Source: Armatimonadota bacterium
Lineage (GTDB): Bacteria > Armatimonadota > Fimbriimonadia > Fimbriimonadales > Fimbriimonadaceae
Assembly: GCA_018268315.1 (NCBI GenBank)
Contig: JAFDWU010000001.1
Span: 652,324 to 716,323 of the forward strand
Reading direction: 5' to 3'
Length of the DNA: 64,000 nucleotides
Shown: positions 49,748 to 58,567 of the stretch, piece after piece
How the letters are laid out: every line of letters begins with the position of its first letter
Position numbering within the stretch: the stretch's first letter is position 1
Program-made: the position numbers and the translations under genes
The notes under the pieces: generated by a model
Database searches by the model: none
Seen by the model: only the letters and a program-made list of their open reading frames with translations
What the model was told of the DNA's origin: nothing

Positions 49748-50254
49748 TTACTTGCCGTGACCCTGAGCAGAGGGATCGAACGGCTTGCCGTCCAGCATCA
49801 TCTTGTCTTCGGTCCACTCCATCTTGGCGAGCTTCCACTCACCATTTTCCTTTCGGTAAGTGTTCTTGGTGGTGCCGATGAACTCCATGCGATGAGTCTT
49901 CTTGTCCGCACCGACCATGGTGCCGCCCATCTTGTGCCAGCAAGTCGCCCAACCTTCGTTGCCCTTAGAACTGGTGCTCATATACTTCATCGACACGGTG
50001 TCGATCTTCTTGTACATGCCAAGCCCCATCTTCATCTCACCCATCATCTGATCAAAGTTCATGGTCTGGCCATGCTCTGAGTGCACGAAATCGGAGGTCA
50101 CGAACGGCCGGATGTACTTGCCGAATCCATCGGCATCCCTCTTCAAAAAGAACGCCTTGATATGGCTGTCGTGCTTGGCAATTTCCTTCTTGAAGGAATC
50201 GGCGCCGCTGATGGCAGCCGTTGCAATGATTGCGAGAATTAAAGTCTTCTTCAT
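49748..50254 (-). CDS. Secreted SnoaL/DUF4440-like small protein
   Basis: A protein of 168 aa with a clear signal peptide (K-K-T-L-I-L-A-I-I-A start, cleavage near residue 18-20). The mature part has an alpha-helical start with H-D-S-H-I-K-A-F-F-L-K-R-D-A-D-G-F near residues 27-43 and later strands with W-A-T-C-W-H-K-M-G-G and Y-R-K-E-N-G-E-W-K-L-A-K-M-E-W, a shape like the NTF2-like/DUF4440 family. The function is unknown. TAGAAT (50261-50266, minus) lies 6 nt before the ATG, with no Shine-Dalgarno, so the gene is probably leaderless. Confidence 0.6.
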   Translation of the reverse strand: MKKTLILAIIATAAISGADSFKKEIAKHDSHIKAFFLKRDADGFGKYIRPFVTSDFVHSEHGQTMNFDQMMGEMKMGLGMYKKIDTVSMKYMSTSSKGNEGWATCWHKMGGTMVGADKKTHRMEFIGTTKNTYRKENGEWKLAKMEWTEDKMMLDGKPFDPSAQGHGK

Positions 50255-50318
50255 CGCACCATTCTAGCGAATAGCGCCAAGAAGTTTCAAGAAACACTTT
50301 CGTTTATGAACGCTCTGC

Positions 50319-51011
50319 TTACTCTAACGATGTTCCGTTTGCAACCAGCGTGAACTTATATCCAAGGAAATCTGCCGCGTTTCTGCACATCACCATGCGG
50401 TTCAAAAAGATTTCAAAATATTCCATCACGGTGGCTTCGGCGGTGTCAATTTCCAAGGCCAATTCGATCACGTGCCCCGGCTTGATCTCAACCCTGCTCT
50501 TCGTCACCGCATAGTTCACGCGGTCGTGGATATCAAACGTTTCTACCACCGGGTTCTGCACTCGGCTACGGTGCACATCGCTTTTGTCCGCAATGATTAG
50601 CGCCGCGGAAATCTGGCTGATTGCAGTGCCGCCGGTTTCCTCATGATTTCCAATCGCTCCGATAACCGTTGCAATCTCGGCGGGGTCCATCCCCATCTCA
50701 TTCAGGATCTGGAAGGCGATGCCCGCGCCGCTGATCGGATGATCAATTCGGTTGATAACGTTCCCGATATCGTGCAGATAGGCGGCAATCTGGCCGAGCT
50801 CGCACTCGCGTGCCTGAGCGCCAATGGTTTCCAAAATATAGCGAGTGATGCTGGAGACCACGCCAACGTGGCGATGGCCATGCTCGGTGTAACCCATCGC
50901 ATTCAGCAGGTTGTTTGCGCCATCAATAAGCAACCGCACTTTCGGGTTGCTGCGAACCTCTTTCAAGGTGATCGGCTTATGCTCAGGCGTGACCATCGGC
51001 GTAGGTTCCAT
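50319..51011 (-). CDS. HD-domain phosphohydrolase
   Basis: A protein of 230 aa. The HD superfamily metal site is visible: an early H-G-H-R-H-V near residues 45-50, the Y-L-H-D-I-G-N doublet near 88-94, H-E-E near 130, and A-D-K-S-D near 149-153. These fit a metal-dependent phosphohydrolase, which might act on nucleotides or cyclic dinucleotides. The C-terminal ~70 residues form an additional beta-rich segment (I-E-L-A-L-E-I-D-T-A-E-A-T-V-M-E-Y-F). It lies on the minus strand near other minus-strand genes but with its own upstream gap, so an operon is not established. Confidence 0.8.
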   Translation of the reverse strand: MEPTPMVTPEHKPITLKEVRSNPKVRLLIDGANNLLNAMGYTEHGHRHVGVVSSITRYILETIGAQARECELGQIAAYLHDIGNVINRIDHPISGAGIAFQILNEMGMDPAEIATVIGAIGNHEETGGTAISQISAALIIADKSDVHRSRVQNPVVETFDIHDRVNYAVTKSRVEIKPGHVIELALEIDTAEATVMEYFEIFLNRMVMCRNAADFLGYKFTLVANGTSLE

Positions 51012-51036
51012 GTCGTTAGCGTGTCTTACCCTAAAC

Positions 51037-51633
51037 TTAGGAGGTTTCGATCAAATCGAGGGCGGCGTCCAGGTTCCCGTTCGTCCTTTGCTGCTGCCTG
51101 ATAATGCCAACCCCGCGCAAGAAGTTCGTGACTAGCTCAATCTGCTTTTGCGGGGTGTCCAGAACCACCGTTGATTCCACGGTTCGCACGTACTTGCCCC
51201 GATAAGGAATATCGGCGTAGCGCTGAGTGATGTTCAGGCTCGCGTGCTCGGCTACCGCTCCGCCAACCTCAGCCCAGCAGTTGTAGGATCGCGTCACCGC
51301 TTCCTTCTTCGACTTGGGCATCTCGTTAAGAAGTATTGCCGCAGGCGGATTCAAGCGACCGCCGGCAAAACGCTCCAGATACAAATTCTTGTCCTTCCAA
51401 ACAAACCGGGTGCTGTTCTGCCCGCCTTGAAGCTCGATTCCCTTTGAACCGTAAACTGAGATGCCGCGCTTTACACGAACTGTGCTGACCTGCTCAAGGA
51501 ACCCATCACGAACGTGGTAAGTCCACGTTTGCCGAGTGCTGGTCGGGAAGTACGCTTCAATCCCAGGCTGGCAGCCAACAAGGCACGCCATCGCTGCAAT
51601 ACAGCCTAGAAGCCCGGTGTGACGAACTCGCAT
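51037..51633 (-). CDS. Hypothetical lipoprotein
   Basis: About 198 aa from the ATG at 51631-51633, since the signal peptide then starts correctly (M-R-V-R-H-T) and ends in the lipobox L-V-G-C near residue 21; earlier in-frame starts at 51696 are less likely. The mature protein is beta-rich, with W-T-Y-H-V-R-D-G near residue 38 and a periodic pattern of strands. I do not recognise a family. It overlaps no neighbour and lies 37 bp before mtnC's 3' end on the same strand. Confidence 0.6.
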   Translation of the reverse strand: MRVRHTGLLGCIAAMACLVGCQPGIEAYFPTSTRQTWTYHVRDGFLEQVSTVRVKRGISVYGSKGIELQGGQNSTRFVWKDKNLYLERFAGGRLNPPAAILLNEMPKSKKEAVTRSYNCWAEVGGAVAEHASLNITQRYADIPYRGKYVRTVESTVVLDTPQKQIELVTNFLRGVGIIRQQQRTNGNLDAALDLIETS

Positions 51634-51670
51634 GACAATCAAGAGACGTACCTGATACCTGAAGGGTGCA

Positions 51671-52363
51671 TTACGGCAGCCCATCCAAGGTCGCAATCTG
51701 GTCTGGCGCGCTTAGCGCGCCATCTCGAACGACCTGCGTCGCCTGCATCCCGGCGCTTCGCGCCGCTTGGATTTCAGCATCGATGTCGCTTAGAAAATGA
51801 ATTTGCCCTGGTTCAAGCCCCAGCTCTCTGGCGATGGTTTCGTAACTTCCGGGCTCCTTCTTGCCGCCGACGGCGGTGTCAAAGTGCGCTTCAAAGTAGG
51901 CAGACAAGTCCCCGGCCACCGCATACTTCACAAGCTGCTTCTGGGCGAGAACGCTGCCGGATGAATAGATAGCGATCTTGGCCCCTCGATTCTGCCAACG
52001 CTGCAAGGCGGGCAGTACATCGTCATAAAATTCGCCGCGAAGCTCTCCCGCCTCAAACCCCGCCTTCCAAATCCGGCCCTGAAGCGACTTCAGCCCGCGA
52101 GACTTGCGGTCCTGATCCATCAAGAACTCAAGGTAATCGATGGCATGCACCGCCGTTGGCCGTTCAGACCAGTCAGGCACAAGGCTCACTTCGCTGGCGT
52201 ACTCCTCAGAGAGCCAAGCTAGCTCTTGATCAAGCTCCACACAGGGACGGGCTAGCCACTCAGCAAGCCGAACGCGGGCGTAGGGAAACAGGATGCGGGT
52301 TACGAAATCGACGGGCGTGATGGTCCCCTCGATATCAAGCAGGTAGGCGGCAGGAAGGCTCAA
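51671..52363 (-). CDS. mtnC: Acireductone synthase (enolase-phosphatase E1)
   Basis: About 230 aa from the TTG at 52361-52363, which overlaps the mtnD stop (TTGA) and suggests coupled translation; an ATG at 52405 inside mtnD is the alternative. The HAD phosphatase signature is [10 protein letters not shown] near residues 8-17, with I-Y-S-S-G-S near 130 and G-G-K-K-E-P-G-S-Y near 170, and L-S-D-I-D near 195. MtnC enolises and dephosphorylates 2,3-diketo-5-methylthiopentyl-1-phosphate in methionine salvage. It follows mtnD and mtnB in order on the same strand, which supports the assignment. Confidence 0.92.
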   Translation of the reverse strand: MSLPAAYLLDIEGTITPVDFVTRILFPYARVRLAEWLARPCVELDQELAWLSEEYASEVSLVPDWSERPTAVHAIDYLEFLMDQDRKSRGLKSLQGRIWKAGFEAGELRGEFYDDVLPALQRWQNRGAKIAIYSSGSVLAQKQLVKYAVAGDLSAYFEAHFDTAVGGKKEPGSYETIARELGLEPGQIHFLSDIDAEIQAARSAGMQATQVVRDGALSAPDQIATLDGLP

Positions 52364-52929
52364 AGGTTTTGAAGCTGCGGTGGGATGAACGCAAGGCCCA
52401 TGCACACCGGCAGGTAGCCCGAATCCACTCCGCTATCCGTGTAGTAAGGCGTCCAACCGGCTGGATCCTGGAAGAGCCGAATCGCCCTGATCCGGCGGTC
52501 TTCGCAAAGATCGAACCAGTGCCAAGTGCCCGCGGGGACGCGTGCAAGATCGCCGGCTTCTACCGTGAGCCCAACCACCGGCCCGCCATCCTTCGGATGG
52601 ATATGGAAGATTCCGCGGCCCTCGATGATAAACCGAATTTCGTCCTCATCGTGCCAGTGCTCTTTGCTGAACTTAGCAAGCATGGCATCCAAGTTTGGAG
52701 TTTCAGCGTGCAGGTTCACTACGTCTGCTGCCTGATAGCCACCTTGCGCTTTTAGCGCTTCGATCTCAGCGCCGAACGCCTCCAGCACTTCTTCGTTCGT
52801 GGCGTCGCGGTCAAGCTCGTGGGATGGTTTCCAAACCTCATAGCCTATGCCGATGCTTGCGAGATACGCCTTCACGTTCTCGTAGCCGGTGATTGTTCGA
52901 TCCTCATCAGGGATGCGTACGGTTGCCAT
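52360..52929 (-). CDS. mtnD: Acireductone dioxygenase (ARD)
   Basis: A protein of 189 aa in the cupin superfamily. The metal site is E-H-W-H-D-E-D-E near residues 88-95 and the C-terminal H near W-H-W-F. ARD cleaves acireductone with Fe (to methylthio-ketobutyrate) or Ni (to methylthiopropionate, CO). It sits between mtnB (3 bp before its start) and mtnC (overlap), so the three form an operon. Confidence 0.94.
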   Translation of the reverse strand: MATVRIPDEDRTITGYENVKAYLASIGIGYEVWKPSHELDRDATNEEVLEAFGAEIEALKAQGGYQAADVVNLHAETPNLDAMLAKFSKEHWHDEDEIRFIIEGRGIFHIHPKDGGPVVGLTVEAGDLARVPAGTWHWFDLCEDRRIRAIRLFQDPAGWTPYYTDSGVDSGYLPVCMGLAFIPPQLQNL

Positions 52930-52932
52930 TTC

Positions 52933-53538
52933 TTATCGCTCCAACGCTCGGCGGCGCACCTCAACTTCAAACAGAAATTCTAAGGCTTCCAGGTGCCGCT
53001 GAGCTTGTATTATATCGTTTCCCCAGGTGTAGAGGCCGTGCCCGCGAATCAGAAACGCATGGCAATTTGGCTTCTTTTGAAGAATACGCCGGATTTCGTC
53101 GCTGAGTCCTAACATGTCTTGGGAGTTCGCCACCACCGGAATAACTTCGGTAGCTTCGTGGGTGGTATTTCCTTCCAGCGCCTTCAGCATTTCAAAATCA
53201 CTGATGGCAAACTCATCACCACTTGTAACCGAGGCAAGCGTGTTGAACACCGAGTGCGTGTGCAGAACCGCGCCTGCGCTCGTTGTTTCGTAAATTGCCG
53301 TGTGAAGAAGCCCCTCGGCAGACGGCTTACCGATGCCATGCAGCACCGAAAGTTCCGCATTGACTTCAAGGAAATCCTGAGCCTGTACGCTTCCCTTTTG
53401 CACCCCGCTCGGCGTCAGCAAGAATGCCAAGGGATCGCGCGTCACTAACGCGGAGTAATTGCCGCCGGTCGCCGGAGACCATCCCCGAGCATAACAATCC
53501 CGCACAACCGCCGCTAATTGGTCCCTCAACTGGCTCAC
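52933..53538 (-). CDS. mtnB: Methylthioribulose-1-phosphate dehydratase
   Basis: About 201 aa from a GTG at 53536-53538, giving the usual family size; the open frame continues to 53625 but would then overlap the divergent aminotransferase. Class II aldolase/adducin fold motifs are present: G-W-S-P-A-T-G-G-N-Y-S near residues 20-30, L-L-T-P-S-G near 44, L-H-T-A-I-Y near 82, V-L-H-T-H-S-V near 93-99 (metal His), and the terminal I-R-G-H-G-L-Y-T-W-G. It removes water from 5-methylthioribulose-1-phosphate. It is the first gene of the mtnB-mtnD-mtnC operon. Confidence 0.92.
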   Translation of the reverse strand: MSQLRDQLAAVVRDCYARGWSPATGGNYSALVTRDPLAFLLTPSGVQKGSVQAQDFLEVNAELSVLHGIGKPSAEGLLHTAIYETTSAGAVLHTHSVFNTLASVTSGDEFAISDFEMLKALEGNTTHEATEVIPVVANSQDMLGLSDEIRRILQKKPNCHAFLIRGHGLYTWGNDIIQAQRHLEALEFLFEVEVRRRALER

Positions 53539-53578
53539 GACCCAACCAGAGTACCTTTCTTGTTGTATCCTTCCCTTT

Positions 53579-54760
53579 ATGAATTTCCAGCCGCTCCTGT
53601 CCCACCAAACTGAGTTGTTCACCACGCCTTACCTTCGGCAGATCACGCTTGAAGTTCTGAAGGTGAACGGCATCAACCTTGGTCAGGGCGTTTGCCTTCT
53701 CCCCACGCCGGATTTCGTGATCGAAGCAGCCCATAAAGCGGCGCTCGAAGGACATAACCGATATTCGAATCCGCGAGGCACGCTTTCGATGCGAAAGGCG
53801 CTCGCCAAGAAGTTCGAGCACTTCAACGGCATCAAGGGTCTGGACCCGGAGCAGAACATCCTCGTCACCGCTGGTTCGACGGCTGGATTTGAAGCAGTTT
53901 GCGGCGTGCTTCTGAACCCGGGCGACGAGGCGATCGTCTTCGAGCCAACCTACCCCTATCACATCACTGCTTTGAAGCGGTATCAGGCAAACATCAAGTA
54001 TCTGCCACTACGCGAACCGGACTGGGCGTTCGATTTCGACGCGATCCGCGATGCGATTACCGAGCGAACCAAGATCATCGTGGTCAACACCCCCGGCAAC
54101 CCGCATGGAAAGGTGGTTTCGCGCGAAGACCTCCTAACTCTCGCGAAGATTCTTGAAGGCACCAACGTGGTGGTGATCGCCGATGAAATTTACGAATACA
54201 TGGCCTTCGATCGGCCCCACGTCTCGGCGGCCTCCCTGCCGGAGCTTCACGATCGAACGATCACTGTCGGCGGATACTCGAAGACGTTCTCCATCACTGG
54301 CTGGCGCATTGGTTTTGTGGCTCTCCCATCCGCCCTCTCCGCCCACTTTGCCTCGTTCCTTGATTTCGTCTACGTTTGCGCGCCAACTCCATACCAGGAA
54401 GCGGTGGCGGCGGCCATCGAGCACTTCGATGATTCTTTCTACACCGAGCTCAACGCGGGCTACCTACGCAAGCGAGATCACTTTGCTGCCGGCCTAAGGC
54501 AGATTGGTCTGGAGCCGAATGTCCCTCAAGGCGCTTACTACATGATCTGCCGCTTCGACAAGGCATTCCCGAATCTCACCAGCCTGGAGTTCGCTCAGAG
54601 GATGATTCGAGAGACCGGCGTAGGTTCTGTTCCTTCCAATGATTTCGTTCGTGAACCGGAGAAAGCGCCGTGGGTCCGGTTCTGTCTCGCGATCGGCGAT
54701 GAGGTTATTGACGCCGCTCTGGACCGCCTCGCGGGCCTGAAGCCGGTAGCAGTCGGCTAA
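53579..54760 (+). CDS. PLP-dependent class I/II aminotransferase, likely methionine-forming
   Basis: A protein of 393 aa with the fold type I aminotransferase landmarks: N-P-R-G near residue 63 and the Y-x-Y-H region, N-T-P-G-N-P-H-G-K near 170, D-E-I-Y-E-Y near 200, the catalytic Lys in G-G-Y-S-K-T-F near 233, and G-W-R-I-G-F after it. It lies divergently 40 bp from mtnB, so transamination of 2-keto-4-methylthiobutyrate to methionine is a reasonable guess. The enzyme class (KAT/aspartate-like) does not settle the substrate. mtnA and mtnK/mtnP are not in the window. Confidence 0.9.
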   Translation: MNFQPLLSHQTELFTTPYLRQITLEVLKVNGINLGQGVCLLPTPDFVIEAAHKAALEGHNRYSNPRGTLSMRKALAKKFEHFNGIKGLDPEQNILVTAGSTAGFEAVCGVLLNPGDEAIVFEPTYPYHITALKRYQANIKYLPLREPDWAFDFDAIRDAITERTKIIVVNTPGNPHGKVVSREDLLTLAKILEGTNVVVIADEIYEYMAFDRPHVSAASLPELHDRTITVGGYSKTFSITGWRIGFVALPSALSAHFASFLDFVYVCAPTPYQEAVAAAIEHFDDSFYTELNAGYLRKRDHFAAGLRQIGLEPNVPQGAYYMICRFDKAFPNLTSLEFAQRMIRETGVGSVPSNDFVREPEKAPWVRFCLAIGDEVIDAALDRLAGLKPVAVG

Positions 54761-54776
54761 GTTTGAATTCAAAAAG

Positions 54777-54782
54777 TATAAT
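54777..54782 (+). promoter_or_regulatory. Perfect -10 box TATAAT of lipA (leaderless)
   Basis: TATAAT ends 6 nt before the lipA ATG. Upstream TTGAAT (54763-54768) is only 8 bp away. With no Shine-Dalgarno, the transcript must begin about at the start codon. Confidence 0.6.
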
Positions 54783-54788
54783 AGATTA

Positions 54789-55688
54789 ATGGCCCAACGC
54801 CTCCCTGAGTGGCTAACCATCAGGCTTCCGCGCCCCGACACGATCAAACAGGTCGAGTCGATGATGCGCGCCAAGAGCCTCCACACCGTTTGCGAGAGCG
54901 CTCGATGCCCGAATTTGGCTGAGTGCTGGAGCAAGAAGACCGCCACTTTCATGATCCTTGGCGACACTTGTACGCGAAGCTGCGGCTTCTGCGCAATCAA
55001 GGTTGGGCGCGGATTAGAAGTCAACAAGGACGAGCCCGCTGACGTCGCGAAGGTCGCCACCGACCTTGGATTGAAGCATGTGGTCGTCACCAGCGTTTCC
55101 CGCGACGACCTGGCCGACGAAGGCGCAACCCAGTTCGCGGAAACCATCGCTGAACTGCACAAAGCCAACCCGCTCACCATTGTCGAGGTGCTAACACCCG
55201 ACTTCAAGGGCAAGAAGTGGTGCATCAAGATCGTCACCGACGCTCGGCCAGAGATTTACAACCACAACATCGAGACCATCGAGCGCCTGCACACCGTTGT
55301 TCGCCCGCAGGCCAAGTACAAGCGGTCATTGGACGTCCTCTCGACGGTTAAGGAGCTTGACTCCCGCATCTACACGAAGTCCGGCATCATGCTCGGGCTT
55401 GGTGAAACGAAGGATGAGGTCGTTAAGACCCTTCAGGACCTGCGCAATGTCGGCGTTGATGCCGTAACCATCGGCCAATATCTGCGACCGACGATGAAGC
55501 ACCTGCCGGTCAGCGAGTACATCCATCCGGAAGTCTTCAAGGAATACGAGAAGATCGGCGAAGATATGGGCTTTGCCTTTGTGGCAAGCGGCCCCTTCAT
55601 CCGCAGCTCCTACAACGCGATCGAATTCAGCAAGAAGGTCATGGCGGAGCGCCTAGCCGAAACTGAAGAAGCCGCGACAGTTCAGTAG
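54789..55688 (+). CDS. lipA: Lipoyl synthase
   Basis: A protein of 299 aa, radical SAM. It inserts two sulfurs into octanoylated lipoyl domains. The auxiliary cluster motif is C-E-S-A-R-C-P-N-L-A-E-C (residues 36-47), and the radical-SAM cluster C-T-R-S-C-G-F-C (residues 61-68) follows F-M-I-L-G-D-T. The core has V-V-T-S-V-S-R-D-D-L near 97-106 and the C-terminal S-S-Y-N-A-I segment. lipB is not adjacent. The leaderless start is set by the TATAAT. The 3' end overlaps the convergent DUF2231 gene by 7 bp. Confidence 0.95.
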   Translation: MAQRLPEWLTIRLPRPDTIKQVESMMRAKSLHTVCESARCPNLAECWSKKTATFMILGDTCTRSCGFCAIKVGRGLEVNKDEPADVAKVATDLGLKHVVVTSVSRDDLADEGATQFAETIAELHKANPLTIVEVLTPDFKGKKWCIKIVTDARPEIYNHNIETIERLHTVVRPQAKYKRSLDVLSTVKELDSRIYTKSGIMLGLGETKDEVVKTLQDLRNVGVDAVTIGQYLRPTMKHLPVSEYIHPEVFKEYEKIGEDMGFAFVASGPFIRSSYNAIEFSKKVMAERLAETEEAATVQ

Positions 55689-56479
55689 GCCACGCCGCTT
55701 ACCATTGCGCCGAAGTGTCCGCCAAGGGCGACCAACACCGCGGCAATCACTGCCAGCACGAAGTAGTTCTGATCGACTCCCGTCTTGCGCTTCTGAAGCA
55801 GCAATAACGACAGCAGGAAAGCCGCCGCCATGAGTAGCAGGTGGATAAGCAAAGAGCCTTGCAAGTTCAGCTTGTACCGCCATGCCATCGCGATCAAGCC
55901 GGTGATCAGCGCGGGCACAAACGTGATGACCGCCAGCCAAAGATTAACTTGGCCCGCAGTGGCCAACCGCTCATCCTTCTTCATAAAGGCCCAGATGTCC
56001 AGCAGAACGCTTACCAATAGCAATGCAAGCGGAAAGTGAACAAACATCGGGTGAAAAACGTGGGATGGGATGATTCCGAAGAGGCTTCCGGTATCCGTCG
56101 CACCTGCCGCCGAGGCAGATTGGCCGCCCTGCGTCCCGGTTGAAGCCGCTCCAGGCAGTTGATCCTTGCGAATCTCATCTCCATTCGAGACCCCGTTGCC
56201 GTTTGCATCCTTACCCTCAATGGATTTCAACATGTCGGCGGTAACCGGCGAGTTAGTCGACTCAACCAACTCCTGTAATTGCTTTCCGTAAGGATTGCGC
56301 TGTTTGTTCTTAGGCGGGCCAGGATCCATGTGGCAGGTCACGCACTTGGCGCGGCCAATATTGCTATCGTCCTGGATATGATAGGTTTCCTGGAAGGTTT
56401 TCCAGAAGGCGGGTATTGCAAAGGCAGCCTGAGAAGCCCCAACAAGGAGCGCGAGAACGACCAGGAATCGGGTCAACAT
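55682..56479 (-). CDS. CXXCH-containing membrane protein with DUF2231 domain
   Basis: About 265 aa from the ATG at 56477-56479 (GTG at 56497 is an alternative). A signal peptide is followed by a short soluble part with C-V-T-C-H (a CXXCH heme-c motif) near residue 47 and a Ca-binding-like D-A-N-G-N-G-V-S-N-G-D-E (EF-hand/dockerin-like) near 91-102. The C-terminal ~150 residues form a four-helix membrane region starting with H-V-F-H-P-M-F-V-H-F-P-L-A, the DUF2231 signature with conserved His. The arrangement suggests a membrane-bound c-type cytochrome, possibly binding additional heme. TTTAAT lies 6 nt before the ATG. Confidence 0.75.
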   Translation of the reverse strand: MLTRFLVVLALLVGASQAAFAIPAFWKTFQETYHIQDDSNIGRAKCVTCHMDPGPPKNKQRNPYGKQLQELVESTNSPVTADMLKSIEGKDANGNGVSNGDEIRKDQLPGAASTGTQGGQSASAAGATDTGSLFGIIPSHVFHPMFVHFPLALLLVSVLLDIWAFMKKDERLATAGQVNLWLAVITFVPALITGLIAMAWRYKLNLQGSLLIHLLLMAAAFLLSLLLLQKRKTGVDQNYFVLAVIAAVLVALGGHFGAMVSGVAY

Positions 56480-56524
56480 GAGGGCATTAAACCCCACGTT
56501 GACCCGGTTCGGACTAGGACGTGC

Positions 56525-58534
56525 TTAGTTCTGGAACCCCAGATACTTGAGGTAGGCCGTGTAATCCGGCTCGCGGCCCAGATAGTCGCGAAGCATGTCC
56601 CAAGCATCCTTGGTCCCACCTTTGCTGAGCACCTTCTCGCGGTAATAAGCGCCTGCTTTAGGATCAAGAAGACCGAGTTTCTGGAACCGACTGAACATGT
56701 CCTGGGCGAACACAAGAGACCACTGATAGCCATAGTAACCAGCATCGTAATGCATCAAGTGCCCAAATGAAGCCTGATACATCGTTCCCGGAACGCCGTG
56801 ATATAGCTCGACATCGTTCATGAGGTCGATGCCCACCTGTGTGGTGTCCACCTTCCCACCAGGCGCGGTGTAGTAGGCCATATCGGTGAGGCCGTAATAG
56901 AACTGGTGCTCCGTCTCCAGGCCGCTCCCAAGCGTTCGCGACGCCTTCATGCGACTTAGGAGATCGTCAGGAAGCGGCTCGCCGGTCTTGTAGTTCTTTG
57001 CAAACAGCTTGAGCACCTGTGGCTCCCATGTCCAATTCTCGAACATCTGGCTAGGCGCTTCCACGAAGTCTCTCTCCACCTGAGTGCCGCTGAAATAAGA
57101 AATGTCCGATTCGCTCAGCATGTTGTGCAGGCAGTGGCCAAACTCATGGAAGAACACCGTGACCTCTTCGTGCGGCATTAGCGAGGGCTCGGTTTCAGTC
57201 GGCTTGGTGAAGTTCGTAACCAACGCCGCCAGCGGCAACGTTACGGTTCCATCCGACCAGACCTTGCGGTGTTGAAGGCCCCAGCAAGCTGCATGATTGT
57301 ATTTGCCCGGACGCGGAAACACGTCGAAATAGAAATGGCCGATGACCTTGCCGGTCTTGCTATCCGAGACCTCGTACAGCTTTACATCCTCTTGCCATAG
57401 AGGCAGGCCAAGCTTGTCGTGATCTGCGGTTACATCGGTGTACTTGATGCCGTAAAGCGACTGGGTGATTTGGAAGAGACCATCAACCACGCTCTTCATC
57501 GGGAAGTACTCGCGCACCTTCTCGGAGTCGACGGAATACTTGGTCTTCTGCAAATGATCCTTGATATAGCCCTGATCCCACTGATGCAGTTGGGCATCCT
57601 TGTCCCCAGTTAGTTCGCGCTTTGCGGCAAGGAACTCATCCCAATCTTGCTGAGCCTTCTTGCGCACGATGGGCTGCAGCTTCTTGTAGAAATCGAAGAC
57701 CGTCTTTGAGTTCTTGGCCATTCGGAGCTCTAACCTGAACTCCGCGTGGTTGGGATATCCCATCAGCCGCGCCTGGTCATCTCGCAGCTTGATGATCTTC
57801 TCAAGCAAGTTAACATTCTTCTGACCACCCCGTCGTTTGTAAGCCATCCAATACTTGTGGCGGGTTTCCTCGACCGTGCAGTTGCTCATCACCCCGTCGT
57901 AGGTGGGATTGTCCATTCCCAAAATGTAAAGGTCGCCGGACTGCTTGAATCGCTTAAAGGAGCTAGCGGGAACACCTGCAAGCTCTTCCTTCGTAAACAT
58001 CACCGTCGATTCGTCATCCGCGATGTTCTGATTGAAGTCGATCTGTAGCTTGTTGAGCTGAAGCTCGATGTCCTTCACCTGCTGCCTCTTGTCAGGCGGC
58101 AAGTTCATGCCAGCCTGCCGGTAATCGCGAAGAACGCGATCCAGTAATCGAGCTTGGACCCCGCTGAGCTTTGGCTTCGAATCTGCGTACTCCTTAATTG
58201 CTTTGTAGAGATCCTCACGCAGGCCGAGTTCGGTGCCGTAATTGGACACCAACTCGTCGGCCTCTCTTGCCTGGTCTCGAGTCGCCGCATCTGGAGCAAC
58301 GTTGGCATAGAAAACGAAGAGCGAGGTCTCATTCTCCAGCCGGGCATTGAGATCATCCAGCGCAAGCAGCGTGTTCTCGTAGGTTCGCTTCCCGGCAGGA
58401 ATCGCTACGATTTTTGCTACCGCTTCATCCGCGTGCTTGATAGCCTGCTTAATACTGTCGGGGACCTCCGCAAAAACAACTTGGAAGGCGCTGAGGGCGA
58501 TGAGGGATGCAAGAAGGCTTCTTCGAACTTTCAT
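56525..58534 (-). CDS. M3-family (thimet oligopeptidase-like) metallopeptidase, secreted
   Basis: About 669 aa from the ATG at 58532-58534, with GGAG 7 nt upstream; an in-frame ATG five codons earlier is less supported. A signal peptide is visible (K-V-R-R-S-L-L-A-S-L-I-A). The zinc motif is V-F-F-H-E-F-G-H-C-L-H near residue 460, followed by E-x-P-S-Q-M-F-E-N-W containing the third-ligand Glu. The long N-terminal helical part covers the active cleft as in oligopeptidases. The enzyme should cleave short peptides in the periplasm; it is unusual for M3 peptidases, which are mostly cytosolic, to carry a signal. Confidence 0.9.
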   Translation of the reverse strand: MKVRRSLLASLIALSAFQVVFAEVPDSIKQAIKHADEAVAKIVAIPAGKRTYENTLLALDDLNARLENETSLFVFYANVAPDAATRDQAREADELVSNYGTELGLREDLYKAIKEYADSKPKLSGVQARLLDRVLRDYRQAGMNLPPDKRQQVKDIELQLNKLQIDFNQNIADDESTVMFTKEELAGVPASSFKRFKQSGDLYILGMDNPTYDGVMSNCTVEETRHKYWMAYKRRGGQKNVNLLEKIIKLRDDQARLMGYPNHAEFRLELRMAKNSKTVFDFYKKLQPIVRKKAQQDWDEFLAAKRELTGDKDAQLHQWDQGYIKDHLQKTKYSVDSEKVREYFPMKSVVDGLFQITQSLYGIKYTDVTADHDKLGLPLWQEDVKLYEVSDSKTGKVIGHFYFDVFPRPGKYNHAACWGLQHRKVWSDGTVTLPLAALVTNFTKPTETEPSLMPHEEVTVFFHEFGHCLHNMLSESDISYFSGTQVERDFVEAPSQMFENWTWEPQVLKLFAKNYKTGEPLPDDLLSRMKASRTLGSGLETEHQFYYGLTDMAYYTAPGGKVDTTQVGIDLMNDVELYHGVPGTMYQASFGHLMHYDAGYYGYQWSLVFAQDMFSRFQKLGLLDPKAGAYYREKVLSKGGTKDAWDMLRDYLGREPDYTAYLKYLGFQN

Positions 58535-58567
58535 AGGGAACTCCGGCAAGAATCTGGTTCCTCAGTT

